Assembly (NCBI GenBank): GCA_017962085.1
Contig: JAGCWA010000002.1
Coordinates: 1 to 64,000 of the forward strand
Origin: Paludibacteraceae bacterium
GTDB lineage: Bacteria > Bacteroidota > Bacteroidia > Bacteroidales > Paludibacteraceae
Reading direction: 5' to 3'
DNA: 64,000 nucleotides
The position numbers were made by a program, and so were the translations under genes. The notes below the pieces were generated by a model that searched no databases, was not told the DNA's origin, and saw only the letters and a program-made list of their open reading frames with translations. Position 1 is the first letter of the stretch, and every line of letters starts with the position of its first letter. Positions 27,493-35,753 of the stretch are shown piece by piece.

Positions 27493-28581
27493 TTATTTTA
27501 GATTCTCACGGAAAAACGCTGCGATTCTGTCGTAAGGAATCACGCCAGCCTTGTTGTCGTAAAGGTCAGTGTGGACGGCACCAGGGATAATCAGCAGCTC
27601 CTTGTTGCCCACCTTCGCGCTTTTGCCCTCTTCCGGTTTCACGCCTGTCATCTTTTCAAAGGCATAATCGCTGAAATAACGGCTGTGAGCCTTCTCGCCG
27701 TGGACGAGCAGAACGGGCGTTTCAATCTCGTTGGCGAAACATAGCAGATTTTGGTTGAGGAACGACTGACAGCCGATAACATTCCAACCATCGTTTGAAT
27801 TGCCGCTACGTTTATGGTAGCCACGTGGTGTTTTGTAATAGTCATAATAATCTTTCACGAACCACGGTGCGTCGTCGGGTAGGGGATCAACCACACCTCC
27901 TGCACGCTTGTAACTGCCCGTACGGTAGTCTTCGGTGCGCTGGGCACTGATTGCGCGACGTTTCTCCATACGTTGCGCGGGTGTGTTTTCGCTGCCGAAA
28001 TATCCCTCAACAGTCACTTTGCTCATATCGTACATAGTACTTGCCACGGTCGCTTTGATACGTGGGTCGATAGCGGCGGCATTGATTGCCATTCCGCCCC
28101 AACCGCAAATGCCGATGATGCCAATCCTCTCTGCGTCAACATCTTCACGATTCGACAGATAATCGACAGCTGCCAGAAAATCTTCGGTGTTAATGTCGGG
28201 CGAGGCCATACGGCGTGGTTCACCGCCACTCTCGCCTGTGAACGACGGGTCGAAGGCGATGGTCAGAAATCCGTGTTCAGCCATTGTTTGGGCATAAAGG
28301 CCTGAAGTCTGCTCTTTCACAGCCCCAAACGGGCCGCTCACAGCAAGGGCGGGCATTGGTTTTGCTGCGTTTTTCGGCACGTAAAGGTCGGCGGCTAATG
28401 TTATGCCGTAACGGTTGTGGAACGTTATCTTACTGTGGTTCACCTTGTCGCTCTGAGGGAAAACCTTGTCCCATTCCTGCGTGAGTTGTAATTCTTCCGT
28501 GTTCATTGTCTTTTCAGTTTTTTGTTGCGAGCAGCCCATTAGTGCGGCAATGCAAGCAACACTTATTATTAATTTCTTCAT
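27493..28581 (-). CDS. Alpha/beta hydrolase lipoprotein, dienelactone-hydrolase-like
   Basis: 362 residues from the ATG at 28581, which opens a lipoprotein signal (MKKLIISVACIAALMGC; lipobox LMGC). The longer open frame upstream lacks such a signal. The fold is alpha/beta hydrolase. The nucleophile elbow reads GICGWGG, i.e. Gly-x-Cys-x-Gly, as in dienelactone hydrolases rather than Ser esterases. Acid/His candidates are in LVHGEKAHS and PGAVHTDLYD. Related YcjY-type proteins are common beside flavodoxins. It is the first gene of the four-gene operon, behind the -7 element at 28611-28618. Confidence 0.88.
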   Translation of the reverse strand: MKKLIISVACIAALMGCSQQKTEKTMNTEELQLTQEWDKVFPQSDKVNHSKITFHNRYGITLAADLYVPKNAAKPMPALAVSGPFGAVKEQTSGLYAQTMAEHGFLTIAFDPSFTGESGGEPRRMASPDINTEDFLAAVDYLSNREDVDAERIGIIGICGWGGMAINAAAIDPRIKATVASTMYDMSKVTVEGYFGSENTPAQRMEKRRAISAQRTEDYRTGSYKRAGGVVDPLPDDAPWFVKDYYDYYKTPRGYHKRSGNSNDGWNVIGCQSFLNQNLLCFANEIETPVLLVHGEKAHSRYFSDYAFEKMTGVKPEEGKSAKVGNKELLIIPGAVHTDLYDNKAGVIPYDRIAAFFRENLK

Positions 28582-28610
28582 TTCAAATAGGTTTTGAATT
28601 CTTACTGATA

Positions 28611-28618
28611 CAAAGATA
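28611..28618 (-). promoter_or_regulatory. -7 element of the hydrolase/AraC operon
   Basis: The minus strand reads TATCTTTG, an exact TAnnTTTG match, 30 nt upstream of the hydrolase ATG. Confidence 0.5.
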
Positions 28619-28764
28619 TGCCACATTCGGGGGACTGAAGGTATCCGAATTTCGGGAAGAATTACCAATGTTAACGGAAGAGACGTTTGCTATTGACGCA
28701 CAAAAAACCGCCCAATGCGGACGGCTTTTCGTTTGTTTTTAGCTGTGTATTACACTGCTTTTCA

Positions 28765-29313
28765 TTACTTTAACATCGCCTCGATCTCAGCCTCCATATC
28801 CTCAGGCTTTGCCACAGGCGCGAAACGTTTGATAATAGAGCCATCCTTTGAAATTAGAAATTTGGTGAAGTTCCAGCGGATTTCACCCTCTTTGCGGCCT
28901 TCGGATTTGCTCAGACTATCTACCATTTTCATCACGGCTTTGTCTTTCAGTCCGCTGACATTCTCCTCGGGCACTTGTTGGGTAAGATACTTGAAGATAG
29001 GGTGGGCATTTTCGCCATACACGTCAACCTTCTTCATCAGCGGGAAGGTGACGCCATGGTTGATGCGGCAGAACTCGGCAATCTCCTCGTCTGTGCCAGG
29101 CTCTTGGTGCTTGAATTGGTCGCACGGAAAGCCGAGAATGACAAGTCCGCTCTCCTGATACTTCTTGTATAGTGCCTCAAGACCGTCGTATTGCGGGGTG
29201 AAGCCACACTTCGACGCAGTGTTAACAATCATCAGGACCTTGCCCCGGTACTGAGCCATATCCACCTCTACGCCCCTGTTGTTCAGGGCCTTAAAATCGT
29301 AAATCGTTGCCAT
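28765..29313 (-). CDS. Glutathione peroxidase family thiol peroxidase
   Basis: 182 residues from the ATG at 29313 (MATIYDFKALNNRG); an upstream extension is AT-rich non-coding. The peroxidatic residue is Cys36 in NTASKCGFTPQ, so this is a Cys, not selenocysteine, enzyme. LGFPCDQF and IRWNFTKFLI supply the resolving-Cys-region and catalytic Trp/Asn motifs. Bacterial members usually use thioredoxin. It probably detoxifies peroxides together with reverse rubrerythrin encoded elsewhere in the window. It has its own -7 element at 29341-29348. Confidence 0.95.
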   Translation of the reverse strand: MATIYDFKALNNRGVEVDMAQYRGKVLMIVNTASKCGFTPQYDGLEALYKKYQESGLVILGFPCDQFKHQEPGTDEEIAEFCRINHGVTFPLMKKVDVYGENAHPIFKYLTQQVPEENVSGLKDKAVMKMVDSLSKSEGRKEGEIRWNFTKFLISKDGSIIKRFAPVAKPEDMEAEIEAMLK

Positions 29314-29340
29314 GAATTGTTGATTATTAAAGATTATGAA

Positions 29341-29348
29341 CAAATATA
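29341..29348 (-). promoter_or_regulatory. -7 element of glutathione peroxidase gene
   Basis: The minus strand reads TATATTTG, an exact match, 28 nt upstream of the ATG at 29313. Confidence 0.5.
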
Positions 29349-29522
29349 CGAATGATTTTCCAATTAAATTGATTTTTTGGAGCATTTCAGCAGTGGGGGA
29401 GTAGTGCTAATTTTTTGCTGTCAAAGAAAAAGTTGGGTTTTATGCGAAAATTATATCTGTTTTTTCCTATTTTTGTTAAATAAGTTTTCGATTATTTGTG
29501 GCAAATAATAAACATGTAATGG

Positions 29523-30263
29523 ATGAAGAAACAATTATTTCTGTTGGTAGTGATTGTGGCAATGTTTTGTCAATGTTCAGATAGTAATTCTAACACTGTA
29601 AGTCGTGAAGATGTAAGTGCATCGGAGGATAATGTAAGTGCGTCGGAGGATGAGTATTATGGTTTATTTTATGAACCAAGCTATGCCCTTGGCGATCTGA
29701 ACAAAGATGGAATACCTGATTCTGTCAGTATATCATATTGTAAGCGACGCACTAATTCTTATTTTGAGAACGATACCATCAGTATTTATTTCGGGACAAA
29801 AGAGAATACGTACCAGTTGTTTTTACGAGCTGCGCCATTGAGTTGTTTAGGAGAACCTATCATCAGAAGTAATGGAACTCTTAAGTTTCGCTCAAGCCCA
29901 GACTGTAATGGATATTTAGACTATATATTTCGTTTTCAAAACAATGATTTCTATCTAATCGGATTTGAAAATCGTTGTGAGGGAAGTGAGGCGGAGAGCG
30001 TTAATTTTTCCACAAAGATTCTCGAGAAAGAGCAATGGTATGTTTTGCATGAATATGACGAGGAATATGAAGATGAAGATGAAGATGGAATAGGTGACCG
30101 AGGCTTAGACTATACCCCTAAAACATATAGGGCCAAGTATCATATTGAATTTGATTCCCTTATACCGATGAGAGTCTTGACCGACACATCTTCTCTTTAC
30201 CGAGTAGGTGAACCCGTTGAAAAACTAAAAGATACGGTACGTGTTAAGAGGAAACGATATTAA
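29523..30263 (+). CDS. Lipoprotein of unknown function with acidic regions
   Basis: 246 residues. The lipoprotein signal is MKKQLFLLVVIVAMFCQC. Just after it the segment VSASEDNVSASEDE is an exact short duplication (VSASED twice). A single calcium-loop-like GDLNKDGIPD follows at about 58-67, as in FG-GAP or dockerin-like loops. A second acidic run (EDEDEDG) lies near 185. No enzyme motif is visible. It stands alone upstream of crcB. Probably a surface or periplasmic lipoprotein. Confidence 0.75.
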   Translation: MKKQLFLLVVIVAMFCQCSDSNSNTVSREDVSASEDNVSASEDEYYGLFYEPSYALGDLNKDGIPDSVSISYCKRRTNSYFENDTISIYFGTKENTYQLFLRAAPLSCLGEPIIRSNGTLKFRSSPDCNGYLDYIFRFQNNDFYLIGFENRCEGSEAESVNFSTKILEKEQWYVLHEYDEEYEDEDEDGIGDRGLDYTPKTYRAKYHIEFDSLIPMRVLTDTSSLYRVGEPVEKLKDTVRVKRKRY

Positions 30264-30329
30264 TGAGGATTTTGATGCGTGGAATATTTTGGGGATGGCT
30301 TATCTATGGGGTATGCCGCAGAAAGTTAG

Positions 30330-30337
30330 TATATTTG
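30330..30337 (+). promoter_or_regulatory. -7 element of crcB
   Basis: TATATTTG, an exact match, 20 nt before the ATG. It implies a very short leader. Confidence 0.45.
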
Positions 30338-30357
30338 TGCTAATAAAATGAATTTCA

Positions 30358-30744
30358 ATGGTTTCGGACATCGTCGAAAATATTGCGGTCGTTGGGGCTG
30401 GTAGTTTCATCGGAGGAGCGGCAAGGTATCTTGTTTCCTTGGCGATGAAAGGCATTGGCAAAGGTTTTCCTTGGGCGACTCTTGCCGTGAATCTGTTGGG
30501 TTGCTTTCTGATCGGGCTTTTGTGGGGATATTTCAGCCGAAGCGCCAGCGAGAGCAGCAAATGGGCTTTATTCCTGACCGTTGGACTCTGTGGTGGTTTT
30601 ACCACGTTCTCAACCTTCTCTAAAGAGGCTTTGATGATGCTACAAACCGGAAACATCCTAGGTTTTGTTGGCTATATCGCTTTGAGTGTCATTGCCGGCG
30701 TAGCTTTAGTGGCGCTGGGGTATCATGTTTGGGGTGTTATGTGA
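30358..30744 (+). CDS. crcB: Fluoride ion channel CrcB/Fluc
   Basis: 128 residues, the usual Fluc length, with four membrane segments. Signatures visible: GGAARYLVS, GTxxVN-equivalent ATLAVNLLGCFLIGLL, and the central GLCGGFTTFSTFS motif (about 82-94), which carries the Phe/Thr fluoride path and Na+ site. It lowers cytoplasmic fluoride. The last 70 bp of the gene form part of a 105-bp direct repeat found again at 35754-35858, downstream of a defence-type operon. The gene itself is intact. Confidence 0.95.
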   Translation: MVSDIVENIAVVGAGSFIGGAARYLVSLAMKGIGKGFPWATLAVNLLGCFLIGLLWGYFSRSASESSKWALFLTVGLCGGFTTFSTFSKEALMMLQTGNILGFVGYIALSVIAGVALVALGYHVWGVM

Positions 30745-30779
30745 AAGTAAATTTATTTGCACACATTGAGGTAGGGGAG
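30675..30779 (+). repeat. 105-bp direct repeat, copy 1 (crcB 3' end)
   Basis: Contains the last 22 sense codons of crcB, its stop and 35 bp beyond. It is identical to 35754-35858 except for G30720 versus C35799, a synonymous Gly third position. The copies are offset by 5079 bp and bracket the RloAB/AbiH operon. Confidence 0.95.
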
Positions 30780-30954
30780 TTTCATCGGTGAGGCAGCCTA
30801 ATACCCCAGGCGAATAAAATCGTTTGGGAGACTGCCACATTCGAGCAAGCTACGATAAAAATACAATAAAGCTCTCAAAAATACTTGCATTATCCGACAA
30901 ATCAAGCCAAACTATGCTAAAAATTGTCATATTTGAATATTTCTAATGTATATA

Positions 30955-30987
30955 TTTGACAGAGTTTAAATTTTTATATTATCTTTG
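30955..30987 (+). promoter_or_regulatory. Promoter of the RloAB/AbiH operon
   Basis: TTTG (30955-30958), 21-nt spacer, TATCTTTG (30980-30987). Both boxes match consensus. The first gene starts 27 nt later. The promoter lies inside the repeat-bounded unit. Confidence 0.65.
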
Positions 30988-31014
30988 CAGTGAATATTAG
31001 AAAAATGGATAGTT

Positions 31015-32352
31015 ATGTTGTTATCTGCAAAGTTTGAAAATATATACTCGTTCAACGAGGAGACACGCATCTTGTTCACGGCGAGCAAGAGTGACCAATT
31101 GCCGTTACAGGTGTCACGTGCGGAGAAACGAGATGACATATCAGTGCTTCGCATGGGTTTGATTTATGGTGCCAATGCTTCGGGAAAGTCGAACATCATA
31201 AAATGCTTGGCTATTATCAAGGAGTTTGCCTTGAATGGTTGGAGCAACCGCAAGTATAACTACTTCAAGATGACAGATGAGCCACAAGAGCGTTCGAGCA
31301 TAGAACTGGAGTTCAAAGCAGATGGTCAGTTCTTTTCCTATGGTATTGCCTTCTCGAAGGGTGGCTTGTTGGAGGAATGGCTGTATAAGACTGGTAGCCG
31401 TACTGATTCAATGATTTTTGAGCGCAAACGTAATGGTGATAGTTGGGAGAATACTATTGCACCACAGTTTATAAAGGGTGAGGACGGACAGTTCTTGAAG
31501 TTCTTGATTGATGGCACACCTACAAAAGGCACTTTCCTAAGTGAGTATGTCAAACGTAATGGAAAAGGAATCGATACCATCAAATCGGCACGCAAGTGGT
31601 TTGATAATCTCAATATCATCTTCCCAGATACGCACAGAACGGATTTCCCATTCCGGGTAGTGAACGATGCCCAGTTCAAGAACGTGATGCGTGAACTGCT
31701 CGGCTATTTTGGCACAGGCATATCAGACCTTCGTCGTATTGAATCGAAATCCGAAGAGTTGGGCATTCCAGACGAAATCCGACAGAAGATAGAGGAAAGC
31801 CTTGAAGGCAAGGACAAGAAAACTGGAGTCGTGATTCACAATGAAAGTCGCTTTATCTTTGCAGAAAAGGACGAGTCGATGAACTTGAAGTGGTATGAGT
31901 TGAAAACTATCCACAAAAAAGAAGATAGCAACTCCGACTATATCTTCGAAATGTTCGAGGAGTCTGACGGAACGTCTCGCCTTTTCGATTTCATTCCGAT
32001 GCTTATTGATATGCGAGCAAACGATGCCGTCTATATCATAGACGAAGTGGACAGAAGTCTGCATCCAATGCTGACATTGAAGTTGCTTGAGATGTATAAC
32101 AGTCTGCTCAGAACCGATTCGAATATGCAGTTGGTATGTACCACTCATGAATCAAACCTACTTTCTACTGCTCCTATCCGTCAGGATGAGGTCTGGTTTG
32201 TAGAGAAAGACAAGAAGGGAGAAAGCCATCTGTCTTCACTCTGTGAGTACAAGCCAAGGGAGAATGTTCAGAAAGGTTATCTGAACGGTCGCTATGGTGC
32301 GATTCCGTTCTTTGGCGAACTGAATAATATTCATTGGGACGATGCGAAGTAG
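31015..32352 (+). CDS. AAA15-type ATPase, RloA-like (defence operon gene 1)
   Basis: 445 residues. An SMC/OLD-like ATPase of the AAA15/AAA21 group. FENIYSFNEETRI at the N-terminus, Walker A GANASGKS at 52-59, a long middle region, and the Walker B IIDE at about 341-344 followed by VDRSLHP. H-loop-like TTHESNLL lies near 375. Paired with RloB (11-bp overlap) it resembles ATPase/Toprim defence pairs such as PARIS (AriA/AriB) in layout. Relatives sense phage proteins or DNA ends and trigger the partner. It starts 27 nt after the strong promoter. Confidence 0.88.
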   Translation: MLLSAKFENIYSFNEETRILFTASKSDQLPLQVSRAEKRDDISVLRMGLIYGANASGKSNIIKCLAIIKEFALNGWSNRKYNYFKMTDEPQERSSIELEFKADGQFFSYGIAFSKGGLLEEWLYKTGSRTDSMIFERKRNGDSWENTIAPQFIKGEDGQFLKFLIDGTPTKGTFLSEYVKRNGKGIDTIKSARKWFDNLNIIFPDTHRTDFPFRVVNDAQFKNVMRELLGYFGTGISDLRRIESKSEELGIPDEIRQKIEESLEGKDKKTGVVIHNESRFIFAEKDESMNLKWYELKTIHKKEDSNSDYIFEMFEESDGTSRLFDFIPMLIDMRANDAVYIIDEVDRSLHPMLTLKLLEMYNSLLRTDSNMQLVCTTHESNLLSTAPIRQDEVWFVEKDKKGESHLSSLCEYKPRENVQKGYLNGRYGAIPFFGELNNIHWDDAK

Positions 32353-33004
32353 GAATAGTTTGATGCGCGAGCGTCGTGAGGCATTCCGCGATGCTCGTCT
32401 GATAATTATAGCCTCCGAGGGCAAGGACACGGAGCGGATATATTTCAAGGCACTTGCCAAGGAATACACCAACCCTCGTGTGCATGTGCATATCTTGGAA
32501 CGTGGCGAGGACGAACAGAACAGTTCGAGTCCAGAACATGTGTTGAAGCAACTGAATGACTACAAAGCTCAGTATGATCTGGAAGCCGACGATGAGTTAT
32601 GGTTGGTCGTCGACAAAGACAGATGGACGGATGCTATGTTGTCTCATGTTGCTACGGAATGTACGCAGGAAGTTGCTATGCACATGGCTTTAAGCAATCC
32701 TTGTTTTGAACTTTGGCTATTATTGCATATGGAAGATGCAGCATCGCTGACACCTAAAGAACAGAAACAATGGATGGAGAATCGCAGAAAGTCTAAAAAT
32801 GCCGATCCATATTTGAAGGTGCGACTGCGCCAAAAGATGGGCTCCTATCAAGAGTCTGCCTACGATGCTCCTGCCTTGATAGCTCATGTAGAAGAGGCAA
32901 TCGCACGCGCAAAAGCGTTGGACAAGAATCCTGCCGACCGTTGGCCGCAAACGCTTGGCACACGAGTGTATCTGTTGGCAGAGAGTGTGATGAATAGGAA
33001 GTAA
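32342..33004 (+). CDS. RloB family protein, Toprim-like (defence operon gene 2)
   Basis: 220 residues. The RloB pattern is visible: IIIASEGKDTERIYFKAL with Glu26, VVDKDRW with Asp91 and Asp93, and SNPCFELWLLLH near 120-131. A Glu on an early strand plus DxD on a later one is the metal-binding layout of Toprim nucleases, so it is probably the effector of the pair. RloB was named from type I restriction loci of Campylobacter. Its start overlaps the ATPase gene by 11 bp, implying coupled translation. Confidence 0.88.
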   Translation: MRSRNSLMRERREAFRDARLIIIASEGKDTERIYFKALAKEYTNPRVHVHILERGEDEQNSSSPEHVLKQLNDYKAQYDLEADDELWLVVDKDRWTDAMLSHVATECTQEVAMHMALSNPCFELWLLLHMEDAASLTPKEQKQWMENRRKSKNADPYLKVRLRQKMGSYQESAYDAPALIAHVEEAIARAKALDKNPADRWPQTLGTRVYLLAESVMNRK

Positions 33005-33085
33005 TCCAAAAGATGACAGAGTTGTTATAAACGATTGAAAACATAATGGCAATATATTTCGACCATAATTATTACCAACAAAAAC

Positions 33086-34015
33086 ATGATAAGTATGAAA
33101 CATCTTTATATTATTGGTAATGGCTTTGACCGCCATCATGGGATGAAAACAAGCTATACTCAGTTTAGAGATTGGCTTGAAGAAAAGGATATGTCCATCC
33201 TCTATACAATTGATGAACTATTTGGTTACTGTGATGGTGACTGGTGGCAAAATTTTGAAAGTAGCCTTGCCACTGCTGTTACATCAGAGATAGTACAAAA
33301 CGAGGTTCAAGAGAATTATCCAGATTTTGGAAGTGATGATTTTCGTGATAGAGATTGGTATGCTGCAGAATATGCAGTTGAAAACAGACTATCTGAAGCA
33401 TACGGTGAAATTCGAGAAGCCTTTCATCAATGGGTAGATGAGTTGGAAATGGGCGACGAGAGCAAAAAAATAGAGTTAATAAACGATGATGTTGCATTCC
33501 TAACATTCAATTATACCTCAACTTTAGAAAATCTTTACAACATAGATGAAAAGAAAATTCTTCATATTCACGGAAAGGCAGGAACAGACGACGAATTAGT
33601 ATTAGGCCATGGCGTTTCAGAAGATGTAATTGAAGAAATGCTTGAAGAAGACTATCCCGTTGATGAAGAAGAAGGGGATGATTACGTTACCCAAAGAGCA
33701 AAAGGTGCGGCAATTAGTGGTGTATATAGTCAACGCAAGAAAGTTGATGAGATAATAAGGAAACATGAAGAGTGGTTTGTTTCACTCAAAGATGTTTCGC
33801 ATTTGTATTTCTATGGACACTCATTTGGAGAAGTCGACCTTCCATATTTTAGAAAGATACTCTCGGTGGTAGATAAAAAAAATGTTAAGATTGAAGTGAA
33901 TGACTTTAATGGTGAGAACAAAGACTCAATAGATGCGTTTATGCAAAATGAAGGTATTGCTACTGAACAATACTCTATTATCAACCTTAACGACAAACTA
34001 CTTAATAAAGCTTGA
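33086..34015 (+). CDS. AbiH family protein, copy 2 (defence operon gene 3)
   Basis: 309 residues (start Met1 at 33086 or Met4 at 33095). YIIGNGFDRHHGMKTSYTQF at the N-terminus, TFNYTSTLENLY in the middle, ILHIHGKAG and the C-terminal YFYGHSFGEVDLPYF are the AbiH family landmarks. The gene is markedly AT-rich with many AAA, GAA and AAT codons compared with core genes, consistent with transfer. It lies 81 bp after rloB and 2 bp before the next gene, with no terminator visible in between. Confidence 0.88.
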   Translation: MISMKHLYIIGNGFDRHHGMKTSYTQFRDWLEEKDMSILYTIDELFGYCDGDWWQNFESSLATAVTSEIVQNEVQENYPDFGSDDFRDRDWYAAEYAVENRLSEAYGEIREAFHQWVDELEMGDESKKIELINDDVAFLTFNYTSTLENLYNIDEKKILHIHGKAGTDDELVLGHGVSEDVIEEMLEEDYPVDEEEGDDYVTQRAKGAAISGVYSQRKKVDEIIRKHEEWFVSLKDVSHLYFYGHSFGEVDLPYFRKILSVVDKKNVKIEVNDFNGENKDSIDAFMQNEGIATEQYSIINLNDKLLNKA

Positions 34016-34017
34016 AT

Positions 34018-35433
34018 ATGAAAACTTTGAATTCGAACAAAGCGAACCTGTTACTCCTTTTCACAAGAGATCCTTATGTAAAACTTGTAAACAAGGAGTT
34101 AGAGTACTATTGCTCAGACGATAATTCATTGATAGGCTTTGTTTCTCTTGACAAAGAAGACGATACATTTCATGCGATGCTTTTCGATAGAGATTCGAGG
34201 AACAAGTATTGTTTAGTATCAATGAAATTGGATTATTGCTCAATAGAAGAAGCAAGATTAGGGCTTGAAAAATTAATGGATACATATACGAAAAACGATG
34301 ATGCCTTAAGAAGGGAACAACCTGCGAACGATTTTTTTACCTCTATCGCTAAGCCAGAGCAACGACATCCGTTCTTTGAATTACTCTTGGATAAAGACGG
34401 TTTCTTTTGTGCTGCTAAATCAGTCATTGAGGAATTGTCCTACCACTTTGAAGATAGGGATGGAAATTTTGTCAATCAGTTCCAGTCTAAAAATGGCTTT
34501 GATGCTCGAATATGGGAATTGTATTTATGGTGTTATTTCAGAGAGGAAAACTTCCATTTCAATTATGATTATGATGCACCAGACTTCATAATTGAAAAAA
34601 TGGGATTTGAGGTAGCTATAGAAGCTGTTCATGTGGCTCGAAAACAAAGTTTTACAGACCCAGTTAATATTCCTACCTTCGAAGAGATACGTAAGAAGAT
34701 GGAAGATGAAATCCCCTTAATGTATGGTTCTCCTTTATATTCAAAGTTGAAACACACATATCAGAACCAACCATATTGGGAACTTGCACATGTGAAGGGG
34801 AAACCATTAGTGTATGCTATAGCCGATTTCCATGCAGATATGTCTATGACATGGTCTTTTCCTGGTATCATAAGCATCTTATATGGCATTGATCAGAAAG
34901 CTATCCATAATGATGATGGTACAATATCATTGGAAAACGAGTCAGGTGTTGTTTTTCAAAAGGGAGAGTTAAAGATAAGACCACTTTTTCTTGATGACCA
35001 ATTCAAACATGTGAGTGCTGTATTGTTTTCTCCTTGTGGCACTCTATCCAAATTTAACAGAATGGGAGTTCAAGCAGGTTATGGAAATAGAAAAAATAAA
35101 CTATTTCAGATAAAAATGGGTTATAACAATGCCTCTGATACAATCTTTCCAAATATTTTTGGAGGACCAGTTAATGATAATTGTCACGAAACATGGGCAG
35201 ATGGTATTCAAATATTTCATAATCCATTAGCAGAACTCCCATTAGATCCAGCCCTCTTTCCACATGCGGGTCATCATTTCTACGACAATGGGCTTATTAG
35301 AAGTTCAATTCCACAAAACCACATTATATCAACAACAACCTACAACATAAAGAATCTTCCAATTGACCCACCATCCTTTACTTTTCAATCTGCTGATAAG
35401 TTTGACGAGATTATTAAGAAATGGAGAATGTAA
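34018..35433 (+). CDS. Predicted PD-(D/E)xK-like protein of unknown function (defence operon gene 4)
   Basis: 471 residues from the ATG at 34018, 2 bp after abiH. No confident family. The centre looks like a nuclease-fold core: a helix with ARIWELYLW (Glu167), then APDF (Asp189) and a strand FEVAIEAVHV (Glu198, Glu202). I recall WELYL...PDF...EA patterns in uncharacterised proteins predicted as restriction-endonuclease-like. The Lys of the E-x-K element is not at the expected position (Glu-Val-Ala), so it may be a variant or inactive. AT-rich like its neighbour. The operon terminator lies at 35531-35576. Confidence 0.7.
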   Translation: MKTLNSNKANLLLLFTRDPYVKLVNKELEYYCSDDNSLIGFVSLDKEDDTFHAMLFDRDSRNKYCLVSMKLDYCSIEEARLGLEKLMDTYTKNDDALRREQPANDFFTSIAKPEQRHPFFELLLDKDGFFCAAKSVIEELSYHFEDRDGNFVNQFQSKNGFDARIWELYLWCYFREENFHFNYDYDAPDFIIEKMGFEVAIEAVHVARKQSFTDPVNIPTFEEIRKKMEDEIPLMYGSPLYSKLKHTYQNQPYWELAHVKGKPLVYAIADFHADMSMTWSFPGIISILYGIDQKAIHNDDGTISLENESGVVFQKGELKIRPLFLDDQFKHVSAVLFSPCGTLSKFNRMGVQAGYGNRKNKLFQIKMGYNNASDTIFPNIFGGPVNDNCHETWADGIQIFHNPLAELPLDPALFPHAGHHFYDNGLIRSSIPQNHIISTTTYNIKNLPIDPPSFTFQSADKFDEIIKKWRM

Positions 35434-35530
35434 TTCACATAATTATATATATGATTTTGTGACAAAACAAGCAATTCTTAGAATGCAGTTTCATCGTCTG
35501 TTCTTGTCCGAAATTATTACATCGATTCAA

Positions 35531-35576
35531 AAAAGGAGCAAGCTTTATCCATCGACAAACAGGCTTGCTCCTTTTT
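35531..35576 (+). terminator. Terminator of the defence operon
   Basis: Perfect 13-bp stem AAAAGGAGCAAGC (35531-35543) / GCTTGCTCCTTTT (35563-35575), ending in a T-run. It lies 98 bp after the last operon gene. Confidence 0.88.
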
Positions 35577-35619
35577 ATGTAGTTATCCCAAGCCCCTATG
35601 GAAGATGCTGTCTATTCAG

Positions 35620-35753
35620 TTAGAATCCGCCATTATCATTGAGTGGGGTTTCATTGCCAGAATTGTTTGTTAGTTCTTCGTTGTCGTCAGCATCCTGCTT
35701 GCCCTCGTCTGTAGGAACTTCTACGAATCGGAATTCACGCTCATCGTTCAGAC
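35620..35753 (-). pseudogene. C-terminal remnant of an unknown gene
   Basis: On the minus strand an in-frame stretch runs from the repeat boundary to a TAA at 35620-35622. It reads LNDEREFRFVEVPTDEGKQD, then an acidic Asp/Glu/Asn-rich tail ending DNGGF. Coding-like composition and the lack of any start suggest the 3' end of a gene whose 5' part was lost at the direct-repeat junction. Upstream in frame it runs only a short way into the repeat before a stop. Family not recognised. Confidence 0.5.

Noticed and set aside
28765..29313. Selenocysteine in glutathione peroxidase
   Set aside because: The catalytic position is an ordinary Cys codon (Cys36), with no in-frame TGA.
30280..30357. Possible fluoride riboswitch upstream of crcB (GGGGATGG string)
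   Set aside because: The rest of the fluoride aptamer (pseudoknot partner and CUGAUG-type segment) is not visible, and a -7 element at 30330-30337 would start the transcript downstream of it.
35363..35623. 86-codon + strand frame downstream of the defence operon
   Set aside because: It overlaps the end of the 471-residue gene in another frame and runs through the terminator hairpin; no coding character.
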